Origin: Gammaproteobacteria bacterium
Lineage (GTDB): Bacteria; Pseudomonadota; Gammaproteobacteria; Competibacterales; Competibacteraceae
Length of the DNA: 64,000 bases
Direction: 5' to 3'
NCBI GenBank assembly: GCA_024234995.1
Contig: JACKNF010000001.1
Span: forward strand, 124,001 to 188,000
Shown: piece after piece, positions 43,844-51,579 of the stretch
Layout of the letters: each line of letters starts with the position of its first letter
Position numbering within the stretch: the stretch's first letter is position 1
Notes under the pieces: model-generated
What the model saw: only the letters and a program-made list of their open reading frames with translations
The model's database searches: none
What the model was told of the DNA's origin: nothing
Translations under genes and position numbers: made by a program

Positions 43844-43859
43844 TGTTTCACGTGAAACC
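43844..43859. promoter_or_regulatory. parS-like site 1
   Basis: TGTTTCACGTGAAACC differs from the conserved ParB-binding site TGTTTCACGTGAAACA in the last base only. It lies between the topoisomerase-helicase gene and ksgA. Confidence 0.9.
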
Positions 43860-43912
43860 ATACGGGCAACCGCTGAATCACTCACTTCAGACTTCGATCC
43901 ATCTGGATGAAA

Positions 43913-43928
43913 TGTTTCACGTGAAACC
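43913..43928. promoter_or_regulatory. parS-like site 2
   Basis: The same 16-mer as site 1, 53 bp further on in the same intergenic region, just past the ksgA stop. Confidence 0.9.
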
Positions 43929-43944
43929 ATGAAGACGTTGGTTG

Positions 43945-44748
43945 TCAGCTTATGATGGCATCGCTCAACGCCGCAAAGGCTGCTAAATCCAATGTTTCCG
44001 GGCGAGCGCCCGGATCAACGCCGGCTGCTTTGATTCGATCAGCATCCAACAACCCGCAAAGGCTGTTGCGCAAGGTTTTGCGGCGCTGAGAGAATGCTTG
44101 GCGCACCACCTCAGCAAAGCGCTTTTCATCTTGCACAATAACAGGCAATGTTTCACGTGGAACCAGACGAACGACTGCGGACTGCACTTTTGGCGGCGGA
44201 TAAAACGCCTCAGGTTCAACGGTGAACAGTGACTCTACCTGACAGCGATATTGCAGCATCACCGATAACCGGCCATAGGCCGGATTGCCTGGGTCCGCCG
44301 CCATGCGTTCCACAACTTCTTGCTGCAACATGAAGTGCATATCGGAGAGATGTTCAGCGTAGGTCAGTAGATGGAACAATAGCGGTGTTGAGATGTTGTA
44401 GGGCAGGTTGCCGGCAACCCGCAACCGGGGACCGTCACTATGCAGCCTGGCAAAATCGAATTCCAATGCATCCGCTTGATAAATGCGCAGTGTCCCCAGC
44501 CCAGCGCAGCGCGCATGCAATGGTTCCAGTAGATCACGATCCAGCTCTATAACATCCAGTTCGCCCACGGCCCGTAATAAAGGCCGGGTCAGCGCTCCCT
44601 GCCCAGGACCGATTTCCACCATCCGTTCGCCCATCGCCGGGTGAATCGCTGCAACAATGCAGGCGATGACCTCAGGATCATGTAAAAAGTGTTGACCAAA
44701 GCGCTTGCGGGGCGAGTGGGGCGAGTGTCGAACCGCAGCACCGCTCAT
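43945..44748 (-). CDS. ksgA: 16S rRNA dimethyladenosine transferase
   Basis: Dimethylates two adjacent adenines near the 3' end of 16S rRNA late in 30S assembly. 267 residues with RKRFGQHFLHD, MVEIGPGQGALTRPLL (SAM site), VIELDRDLLEPL, LRVAGNLPYNISTPLLF (the catalytic NLPY), MLQQEVVERMAA and QAFSQRRKTLRNSL. Its ATG overlaps the surA stop by 4 nt, so the two are translationally coupled. A variant parS lies inside the gene (44149-44164). In many relatives pdxA stands between surA and ksgA; it is missing here. Confidence 0.97.
   Translation of the reverse strand: MSGAAVRHSPHSPRKRFGQHFLHDPEVIACIVAAIHPAMGERMVEIGPGQGALTRPLLRAVGELDVIELDRDLLEPLHARCAGLGTLRIYQADALEFDFARLHSDGPRLRVAGNLPYNISTPLLFHLLTYAEHLSDMHFMLQQEVVERMAADPGNPAYGRLSVMLQYRCQVESLFTVEPEAFYPPPKVQSAVVRLVPRETLPVIVQDEKRFAEVVRQAFSQRRKTLRNSLCGLLDADRIKAAGVDPGARPETLDLAAFAALSDAIIS
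44149..44164. promoter_or_regulatory. variant parS-like site 3, inside ksgA
   Basis: TGTTTCACGTGGAACC, one further mismatch relative to the other sites. It falls in the coding sequence, where chromosomal parS sites are often found. Confidence 0.65.
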
Positions 44749-45806
44749 GGCGTTGCGGTGGCAGATCGAGCCGGTTGCAGGCGGATTTCCACATAGGCTT
44801 CATCACGCAAACGGCGCAGCCATTGTTCCCACTCTTCATCGGAACGCCGCCGGAACAGCGCCTCGCGTATCCGGGTGCGCTCTATATCAGCCGTCGCAGT
44901 TTGGGCCTCCGGGCGTGGATCATTGCTGCCCCGGACATCCAACAGCTTGACGATGTGAAACCCGCTTGGGCTGCGGATCAATTGACTAACCTGACCAGGT
45001 TGCAATTTAAGCACGGCATCAGTGAACAAGGTAGGCAATTGATCGACGCGCCGCCAGCCTAGATCGCCACCTTCCAATGCCTGTTGACCCGCGGAGACGC
45101 TGGCGGCCAGCCGCCCGAAATCACCGCCTTGGCCCAGTTGCGCCAGCACATTTTCCGCTTGACGCTTGGCTGTTGCGATTTGTTCTGGTGAAGCGCCTTC
45201 TGGCACAGCGATCAGAATTTGAGCGATATGATATTCAGTGCTACCGCTGTTACCGCTTGGATTAATCTGCCCGGCCAATTGGGTTTGCAGGCTTTCCACG
45301 TCTTGATCGGAAATTTGAATTTGGCTGTCCACCGCTTTCTGTCGTAACCGGGCCACCATCAACTCCCGGCGCACATCATCGCGGAATTTGGCGAAACTGA
45401 TACCATCCTTTTCGACGGTCTGCCGCAACTGGGTCAGGCTCATATTATTGCGCCGGGCTAGGTCGTCGATAGCCGTATTCAGTGTCGCGTCATCTACGGT
45501 GATTCCGTTACGCTCGGCGGTGCGCAATTCCAATTGGGATAGGATCAACCGTTCTAGCACTTGGTTTTCCAGATCAGCCCTGGGTGGAATCTGTACCTTG
45601 TTTTGGCGCATCTGGCGTTCGACAAGCGCGATAGCGGTATTGAGTTCCCTGTGAGTAATCACATCATCGTTAACCACCGCTACGATCGTGTCCAATGTGC
45701 TGGCGGTTCCTTCCGTGCCAGGACCAAACACCAATTGTGCTTGACCGGTGATGGACAGGGTGCATAACGGCAGGCTCAACAGTAGGGGAAAAAGCAGTTT
45801 ATTCAT
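44745..45806 (-). CDS. surA: periplasmic chaperone SurA, short form with one parvulin domain
   Basis: Escorts unfolded outer-membrane proteins through the periplasm. 353 residues from ATG 45806; signal peptide MNKLLFPLLLSLPLCTLSITGQA. The SurA N-terminal chaperone module follows (TIVAVVNDDVITHRELNTAI, LILSQLELRTAERNGITVDD), with one PPIase domain (EYHIAQILIAVPEGA to GFHIVKLLDVRG) and a C-terminal helix. E. coli SurA (428 aa) has two parvulin domains; the segment here matches the first, and the second, the catalytic one, seems absent. The gene lies 22 nt after lptD and overlaps ksgA. Confidence 0.93.
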   Translation of the reverse strand: MNKLLFPLLLSLPLCTLSITGQAQLVFGPGTEGTASTLDTIVAVVNDDVITHRELNTAIALVERQMRQNKVQIPPRADLENQVLERLILSQLELRTAERNGITVDDATLNTAIDDLARRNNMSLTQLRQTVEKDGISFAKFRDDVRRELMVARLRQKAVDSQIQISDQDVESLQTQLAGQINPSGNSGSTEYHIAQILIAVPEGASPEQIATAKRQAENVLAQLGQGGDFGRLAASVSAGQQALEGGDLGWRRVDQLPTLFTDAVLKLQPGQVSQLIRSPSGFHIVKLLDVRGSNDPRPEAQTATADIERTRIREALFRRRSDEEWEQWLRRLRDEAYVEIRLQPARSATATP

Positions 45807-45828
45807 GCGAGTCATCAGCAGTAGAAGG

Positions 45829-48147
45829 CTAATAGCGGATCGGTTGATAGCCAAGAATGGAATTCTGGAGTACGGTTTCAAGACCGCCGCCCAATCGGGA
45901 TAACCCTTTCAATTCCAATTCGATATAAAATCCAGTTTTTGCATCTGTATCTACCGGGCTGTCGCGATATTGGCGAGCGGCTGCCCGCAATGCCCAGCAA
46001 CAATCCTCGTATTCGAGTCCTGCCAGCGTTTCCAGATTCCGGTTGACATTCATGGCTTGATTCCAGCGAGCCAATACCCGCCATTGCTCAGTCAGCGGCC
46101 ATAGGAAAGATATGTCCAGCGAATCAATTTGATCTCTGGTATCGGGCGACTGTTCCGAAGGATCGCGATCCAGCAGGTAGGATAGATTTATCAGTTGCCG
46201 GGGATTGGCGTAGTAGCGCAGATCGAAAGCACCCCGTAAAAAATCCTGATTATCGGGTTCCAGTTGTATGCTGCCCTGTATTGACCATTGGGATGAGAGA
46301 TTCAGCTGCCCTTGGGTGATCAACCCGGAATTGTCTTGGGTGGCCGGTGGCGTATCGGGGTATAACGTGACCCGGCGGTCTTCGAAGTATTGAATTTGAC
46401 CGATGCTGGCGCGTAACCGCTCCCGGCCGCTAGGGCCGTCGATCACCCGGGTCGTCAATGCGGCGGTCAACTGATTCGCATCACCCATTCGATCAGCGCC
46501 GGTAAAACGATTCTTACGGAACAGCCAGTCGTAGTCGCGGTCCATCCGGCTGCTGTCGAACAATGGGATGCCGTTCTGATTGCGATAAGGAACGTAAAGG
46601 TAGAACAGTCGAGGTTCGAGGGTCTGCGTTCCTGAAGTCACACCCAGCCAGCTGGCTTGAAGTGACCGGTCGAAGAGCAAGCCGCTGTCCAAGCTGAGCA
46701 CAGGGATGTCACGCGAGGGGGTGTCAGGGATATTTGGCGCATTGTTGTTGAGCTGATAACGGGTGTGACGGAAACCTGCTTCGGGCTTGAGGTAGCCCCA
46801 AGATTCTTGCAGCGTCCAGCCAACGGTTGGCCATAGATCCAGCCGGGTGCCAGTGACCACATCGGATTGCTCGAAATGTACGAATTCGCCGTATAGCCGG
46901 TAATCGAATCCGCCAGCGCTGGTTGGCCAAGCGCCATTGAACAGCAGTTGCGGTAGGCGCTGGTAAGGTTCTCCAGTAATAGCGAACAATGCTGGATTCA
47001 AGATCTGGTAACCCTGTACGCGCGCCAGCGCCTGCCAGCCGTTTCCATCATAGCGGGCATCCAGGTGCCGCTCCAGGTAGTTGACGCTCAAGAACTCCAG
47101 ATTATTGCTCAAATCTTGGAGGTAATCGTCGTCAGAAACATACTCGTAGTGAAGATCGGTATAAAAATTTGGCAGCGGCGCGGCACGGTCGCTGATTTTG
47201 AATGAGCCACGATCATTCTCGTAACGCCGGTCATGCGGAATATACTCAGCGCCGATTTGTCCCTGATGGTTGGGATATAGATAGCGGTATTCCAGACCTA
47301 GCAATAACCCTCGGGCTGTCATGAGCCGAGGCGTAATCGTCATATCGCGATTGGGTGCGATGTTCCAGTAATAAGGGATCTGTAGCTCAAAACCCGTTTC
47401 GCTCCCATAGCCCTGGAGTGGAAACAGGAACCCTGACTGCCGTTCATCAGTAATAGGAAAAGACAGGTAGGGAAAATAAAGCAGCGGGGTATCCTTGAAA
47501 GCGATACTGATATGGGCCGCTGAACCGCGCCCAGTTGCTTCATTCAATTGCATGTCGCGCGCGCGCAATTCCCAGAACTCGTGGCCGCGCGGACAGGTGG
47601 AGTAGGTGGCGTCTTCAAGCTGGCTGAGTTGCTGGCGGCGGTCTACCTTCACCTCGTCAGCATGTCCTTGAGCATTGCGGTGTGGCAGATAATAATCCGC
47701 CTCCTTGAACCAGCCAGTTTCGGTATTTAAATCGACCTCCGCTTTTTGGCCGCGGATGGCTTGATTGGGATCACCATAGGTAAAACCCTTCTCGATTCGC
47801 GCCCGGTTGCTGGGGCGCTCCAGAATAATCTGGTCGGCACGCAACCGTTGGGTGCCCATCGATAGGCTAACATTGCCTTCCAGTACCGATTGGGCCGAAG
47901 AGGATTCAATCCGGTCCGCATCGGCCTGGAGTGGTAACGTGTCTGGCGATGACGCATTCGGCATCGGGACGATATCCCTCGCCAGTTCGTCGGGTTCGCA
48001 GCGCGCCCAAGGATTGAGGAAAGGGTTAGAAGATTGCGCCTGGGCGCTGGCCAGTGGTAACAGAGCCAGCATGGCGCCGATGATGAGTGTTTGATAATGC
48101 GGCGTCACGGAACAGGATTTTACGTGTTGATGAAAGTGCCCTAACAT
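45829..48147 (-). CDS. lptD: LPS-assembly outer-membrane protein LptD
   Basis: Inserts lipopolysaccharide into the outer leaflet of the outer membrane together with LptE. 772 residues: signal peptide (TLIIGAMLALLPLASAQAQ), the OstA/LptA-like N-terminal jellyroll (LQADADRIESSSAQSVLEGNV, ILERPSNRARIEKGFTYGD) and a C-terminal 26-strand-type barrel (FPLQGYGSETGFELQIPYYWNIAPNRDMTITPR and onward). A cysteine pair (YEDCCWALR) lies near the end. ATG 48147 is used: upstream the frame extends into a parS site (giving MVSRET), which is not LptD-like. It is first in an operon with surA and ksgA. Confidence 0.95.
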   Translation of the reverse strand: MLGHFHQHVKSCSVTPHYQTLIIGAMLALLPLASAQAQSSNPFLNPWARCEPDELARDIVPMPNASSPDTLPLQADADRIESSSAQSVLEGNVSLSMGTQRLRADQIILERPSNRARIEKGFTYGDPNQAIRGQKAEVDLNTETGWFKEADYYLPHRNAQGHADEVKVDRRQQLSQLEDATYSTCPRGHEFWELRARDMQLNEATGRGSAAHISIAFKDTPLLYFPYLSFPITDERQSGFLFPLQGYGSETGFELQIPYYWNIAPNRDMTITPRLMTARGLLLGLEYRYLYPNHQGQIGAEYIPHDRRYENDRGSFKISDRAAPLPNFYTDLHYEYVSDDDYLQDLSNNLEFLSVNYLERHLDARYDGNGWQALARVQGYQILNPALFAITGEPYQRLPQLLFNGAWPTSAGGFDYRLYGEFVHFEQSDVVTGTRLDLWPTVGWTLQESWGYLKPEAGFRHTRYQLNNNAPNIPDTPSRDIPVLSLDSGLLFDRSLQASWLGVTSGTQTLEPRLFYLYVPYRNQNGIPLFDSSRMDRDYDWLFRKNRFTGADRMGDANQLTAALTTRVIDGPSGRERLRASIGQIQYFEDRRVTLYPDTPPATQDNSGLITQGQLNLSSQWSIQGSIQLEPDNQDFLRGAFDLRYYANPRQLINLSYLLDRDPSEQSPDTRDQIDSLDISFLWPLTEQWRVLARWNQAMNVNRNLETLAGLEYEDCCWALRAAARQYRDSPVDTDAKTGFYIELELKGLSRLGGGLETVLQNSILGYQPIRY

Positions 48148-48240
48148 CGCATAGATTGAGTCTTGCTGCAATCGAGTATCCAGATCAAGTATCGTATCCC
48201 AAGGATATTGTGTTCCAGATAGCAGTTTTCTCAAACCGTG

Positions 48241-48256
48241 TGTTTCACGTGAAACC
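48241..48256. promoter_or_regulatory. parS-like site 4
   Basis: TGTTTCACGTGAAACC between the divergent lptD and amgK genes. Confidence 0.9.
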
Positions 48257-48299
48257 ATCCCTATGTTCCAGATTTCAGGGTTGTAGATTCTCGATTTGA

Positions 48300-48315
48300 T
48301 GTTTCACGTGAAACC
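48300..48315. promoter_or_regulatory. parS-like site 5
   Basis: The same 16-mer, 43 bp from site 4. The bases after both sites (ATCCCTATGTTCCAG) are also identical, so this is a small tandem duplication of site plus flank. Confidence 0.9.
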
Positions 48316-48386
48316 ATCCCTATGTTCCAGGTTTTCGGCTCCAAGTAAAAACCTGATATCTGATTTAGAAAGGTGGAGTCAATTTC

Positions 48387-49400
48387 GTGAGTGATCGTGA
48401 GCAACTGTTGCGTGAGTGGCTGACTGAGGTTTTACCCATGTCTCCGAGGCGGATTGCTCCCGCCTCCAGCGACGCCAGTTTCCGCAGCTATTTCCGGGTC
48501 TGGTACGACGATAGCCGGACATGCATTGTTATGGACGCGCCGCCAGACAAGGAGGATTGCCGGCCATTTGTCGCTATTGCCCAAGCTATGCGCGCGTTAG
48601 GATTGAATACGCCTGAAGTATTGGCCAGCGATCTCAATCAAGGATTGTTGCTGCTGACGGATCTTGGTGCCCGCCAGTACCTGACTGAATTGGATCAGCG
48701 TAGCGTTCCTGCTCTGTACGCAGATGCTTTGGAGGCGCTGGCGCGGTTGCAGACCGGCGGCGATCCAGCTTCATCATTACTGCCGCCTTACGATTCGGCA
48801 TTATTGCACCGTGAGATGGAGTTATTCCGCGAGTGGTTTTTGGGGAAGTTGCTTGGCCTGGAGTTAACCGCAGAGGAGCATCATATCCTAGATCGTGCTT
48901 TTGCACTGTTAGCCGGTAATGCGCTGGAACAACCGCGTGTTTGGGTGCACCGGGATTATCATTCCCGCAACCTGATGGTCACAGATCCAGATAATCCCGG
49001 TGTGCTGGATTTTCAGGATGCAGTAATGGGCGCTGTCACTTACGATTTGGTTTCCCTGTTGCGCGATTGTTATATCGCTTGGCCGCGTGAGCAGGTTGAA
49101 GCTTGGGTGTTGGATTATTGGATGCGGTTGAGGGCGCTGGGTATGAAGGGTTTGGATGATGCCGGTCAGTTTCTGCGCTGGTTTGATCTGATGGGTGTGC
49201 AGCGCCATCTCAAAGCGACGGGTATCTTTGCCCGTCTTAATTTACGGGATGGTAAGTCAGGTTATCTGCATGATATTCCGCGGACTCTGGGTTACATCTT
49301 AGGAGTAGCGGGCCGTTATCCTGAATTGGCTGATTTATGCAGCCTGCTGCGGTTGCGTAGCATAGGTGGCTGGAGACCACCGGTGGAGCAGTTGCGGTGA
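48387..49400 (+). CDS. amgK: N-acetylmuramate/N-acetylglucosamine kinase (AmgK)
   Basis: Phosphorylates the anomeric carbon of MurNAc/GlcNAc in peptidoglycan recycling. The 337-residue aminoglycoside-phosphotransferase fold has SDASFRSYFRV (nucleotide loop), the catalytic loop VHRDYHSRNLMV (HxDxxxxN) and LDFQDAVMGAVTYDLVSLLRDCY. The GTG start at 48387 has GGTGGAG upstream. Its stop overlaps the start of murU (GTGA), a tight operon. The murU neighbour supports AmgK rather than a drug kinase. Confidence 0.93.
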   Translation: MSDREQLLREWLTEVLPMSPRRIAPASSDASFRSYFRVWYDDSRTCIVMDAPPDKEDCRPFVAIAQAMRALGLNTPEVLASDLNQGLLLLTDLGARQYLTELDQRSVPALYADALEALARLQTGGDPASSLLPPYDSALLHREMELFREWFLGKLLGLELTAEEHHILDRAFALLAGNALEQPRVWVHRDYHSRNLMVTDPDNPGVLDFQDAVMGAVTYDLVSLLRDCYIAWPREQVEAWVLDYWMRLRALGMKGLDDAGQFLRWFDLMGVQRHLKATGIFARLNLRDGKSGYLHDIPRTLGYILGVAGRYPELADLCSLLRLRSIGGWRPPVEQLR

Positions 49401-50086
49401 AAGCAATGATTCTGGCCGCGGGGCGCGGCGAGCGGATGCGCCCCTTAACTGACCATACCCCTAAACCGTTGCTGCCTGTTGCCGGACGCCCGCTGATTGT
49501 CCATCACCTTGAAAGATTGCAAGCAGCGGGAATCGTTGATGTTGTGATCAATACGGGCCATCTGGGCGAACAATTGCCAGCGGTGTTGGGCAATGGCAGT
49601 GCCTGGAATATGCGCATTGCTTGGTCTTTGGAGCCGCCGGCCGCATTGGAAACAGGGGGTGGTATCTTTCAGGCATTGCCCTTGCTCGGATCAGAACCGT
49701 TTATTGTGGTCAATGGCGATATCTGGACGGACTATTCGTTCACCCGGTTGCTGGATGCGCCCGCCGCCGGTCTGGCGCATCTGGTGCTAGTGGACAGTCC
49801 GCCGCATCACGCCGAAGGGGATTTTGCGCTCTTGGACGATGGACATGTCATGGAGCATGGGACACCACAATTGACTTTTAGTGGAATTAGCGTCCTGCAT
49901 CCTGCATTGTTTGCGGGATGTAACCCGGGCCGGTTTCCATTAGGACCGCTGTTGCGTCAGGCGATGACGTTTGGAAAAGTCAGCGGTGAGTATTACCGGG
50001 GCGTGTGGCGCGATATCGGCACCCCGGAACGGCTGGCAGAATTGGATCGGCAGCTTTCCAGAGGCCGGTCTTTTACTCGCCACTAA
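49397..50086 (+). CDS. murU: N-acetylmuramate alpha-1-phosphate uridylyltransferase (MurU)
   Basis: Converts MurNAc-1-phosphate to UDP-MurNAc, bypassing the fosfomycin-sensitive MurA step. 229 residues with the nucleotidyltransferase signature MILAAGRGERMRPLTDHTPKPLLPVAGRPLI, VVINTGHLGEQL, LETGGGIFQALPLLG and VVNGDIWTDY. It starts at GTG overlapping the amgK stop; its 3' end overlaps the converging acyltransferase gene by 14 nt. Confidence 0.94.
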   Translation: MKAMILAAGRGERMRPLTDHTPKPLLPVAGRPLIVHHLERLQAAGIVDVVINTGHLGEQLPAVLGNGSAWNMRIAWSLEPPAALETGGGIFQALPLLGSEPFIVVNGDIWTDYSFTRLLDAPAAGLAHLVLVDSPPHHAEGDFALLDDGHVMEHGTPQLTFSGISVLHPALFAGCNPGRFPLGPLLRQAMTFGKVSGEYYRGVWRDIGTPERLAELDRQLSRGRSFTRH

Positions 50087-50819
50087 TACGCTCCATCGTC
50101 TTTTCGATCCAATCTTCCACCTGCTGGGTTAAATCCTGTGGTGAACGCCCAGCACTGTCAATCAGCGGGCCGAAGACAACTTGGATGGTTCCAGGGCGTT
50201 TGATAAATCCTCCTCGTGGCCAAAACTCCCCAGCGTTCAGCGCGATGGGCAGAATTGAACAGCCACTGCGTACGGCCACCACGGCCCCGCCCATGCCATA
50301 GCGCTTGCGAACGCCCGGAGCAACCCGGGTGCCTTCGGGAAATACCAGCACCCACTGTCCTTGATGCAGGTGTTCCACACCTTGCCGGATGACTTGCTTA
50401 ACTGCTGAGGCGCCTGCCTGACGGTTGATGGCGATTGACCGCAGTAATGCCAGCGCCCAGCCAAAAAAAGGTATCCACAGCAGCTCGCGTTTGACCACCC
50501 AGGCGATAGGCGGCAGGTATTGATGAAGAAAGATCGTTTCCCAGGTTGATTGGTGTTTGGCCATCACGACAACCGGCCGGCCGGGAATGTTTTCAACGCC
50601 GCTGAGTTGATAATCGATCCGGCACGTGATGTGTAACCACCAGATATTGAAACGAGACCAGAATTGGGATAAGCGATAGCGCCGGATAAAGGGCAGGGGA
50701 AAACTCAGCACGACGAGTGAGGCCACCCCGCTGGTCGAGACAATCATACCGAGTGAAAATAACAGCGAGCGCAGGAAGAGGTTCAGGGTATGGCGTTGGG
50801 CAGAGATTTGAGTAGACAT
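50073..50819 (-). CDS. lysophospholipid / 1-acylglycerol-3-phosphate acyltransferase (PlsC family)
   Basis: 248 residues: two N-terminal membrane helices (LNLFLRSLLFSLGMIVSTSGVASLVVL), then acyltransferase motifs VVMAKHQSTWETIFL (H-x4-E instead of the usual H-x4-D), an intermediate LRSIAINRQ, VFPEGTRVAPG and PIALNAGEFW. It transfers acyl chains in phospholipid synthesis or lipid modification at the inner membrane. It lies 21 nt after gmhB on the same strand, the order seen in Pseudomonas (glyQ-glyS-gmhB-plsC type). Confidence 0.9.
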   Translation of the reverse strand: MSTQISAQRHTLNLFLRSLLFSLGMIVSTSGVASLVVLSFPLPFIRRYRLSQFWSRFNIWWLHITCRIDYQLSGVENIPGRPVVVMAKHQSTWETIFLHQYLPPIAWVVKRELLWIPFFGWALALLRSIAINRQAGASAVKQVIRQGVEHLHQGQWVLVFPEGTRVAPGVRKRYGMGGAVVAVRSGCSILPIALNAGEFWPRGGFIKRPGTIQVVFGPLIDSAGRSPQDLTQQVEDWIEKTMERISGE

Positions 50820-50840
50820 AATTACAAGATCGAAAATTTT

Positions 50841-51386
50841 TCATTGCAACGCAATGAGATAGTCAGCCACTGCGGCCAAGTCATCGAAGACTTGAACATT
50901 TGCACAACTTTCCGTCTCCTGCTCAATCGTTACAGCGCCCTTTCCCGTTCGGACGAGCAACGGCCAAGCATTGGCCGCGCGGGCGGCCCGGATATCGCGC
51001 ACGCTATCACCTACGATGGGGACCCCTTGCAGCTGGCATTTCAAACGGCGGCTAATTTCCAGGAACATTCCGGGATTCGGTTTGCGATAAGGATTGGCCT
51101 CATCGGTGTCTGGACAGAAAAATACCGCATCAATCAAACCGCCGGTCTCCTGTGCCAGCCGGTGCATTTTTTTGTGGATCATATTGAGTGTTTCTAAATC
51201 GAATAGCCCTCGGCTTACGCCAGATTGGTTGGTAGCGATCACGACTCGATATCCGGCATGACTGAGCCGGGTCAATGCATCCAAACTACCAGGGATCGGT
51301 ATCCACTCATCTGGGGACTTAATGAAGGCATCAGAGTCTTCGTTGATAACGCCATCGCGGTCCAAAATAATCAGCTTCATATTCAT
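50841..51386 (-). CDS. gmhB: D-glycero-beta-D-manno-heptose 1,7-bisphosphate 7-phosphatase-like HAD phosphatase
   Basis: Removes the 7-phosphate in ADP-heptose synthesis for LPS inner core. 181 residues: HAD motif I ILDRDGVINEDSDAFIKSPDEW, motif II VIATNQSGVSRG, motif III/IV YRKPNPGMF and GDSVRDIRAARAAN. The zinc loop usual in GmhB (cysteines and a His before RKP) is reduced here to FFCPDTDEANPYRKP, with only the first Cys left. Gene order glyQS-gmhB-plsC supports the assignment. Two parS sites lie directly upstream. Confidence 0.88.
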   Translation of the reverse strand: MNMKLIILDRDGVINEDSDAFIKSPDEWIPIPGSLDALTRLSHAGYRVVIATNQSGVSRGLFDLETLNMIHKKMHRLAQETGGLIDAVFFCPDTDEANPYRKPNPGMFLEISRRLKCQLQGVPIVGDSVRDIRAARAANAWPLLVRTGKGAVTIEQETESCANVQVFDDLAAVADYLIALQ

Positions 51387-51413
51387 TCAAGGTAAGAAGG
51401 TGCAAGTAAAAGA

Positions 51414-51429
51414 TGTTTCACGTGAAACC
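51414..51429. promoter_or_regulatory. parS-like site 6
   Basis: TGTTTCACGTGAAACC between gmhB and glyS. Confidence 0.9.
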
Positions 51430-51455
51430 ATCGCCGGATTCCCGGTTCCAATTGA

Positions 51456-51471
51456 TGTTTCACGTGAAACC
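51456..51471. promoter_or_regulatory. parS-like site 7
   Basis: The same 16-mer, 26 bp after site 6. Confidence 0.9.
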
Positions 51472-51490
51472 ATCAGCGGTTCCAAAGCGG

Positions 51491-51524
51491 CCTCTCCCTT
51501 ACAAAAGGGAAAGCGAGGGAGAGG
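51491..51524. repeat. inverted repeat CCTCTCCCT/AGGGAGAGG after glyS
   Basis: 9-bp arms (51491-51499 and 51516-51524) about 56 nt past the glyS stop. It could help end the glyQS transcript or be a dispersed intergenic repeat. Confidence 0.5.
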
Positions 51525-51579
51525 GGCTTAGATTTCAAGTTCCAGGCTCTAGCAAAATGCCTGCTCCTGATCGCTAACG

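Noticed and set aside
43844..51471. CRISPR-like or integron-like repeat array
   Set aside because: The repeated 16-mer is palindromic and irregularly spaced (26 bp to 4 kb) without spacers; it matches parS instead.
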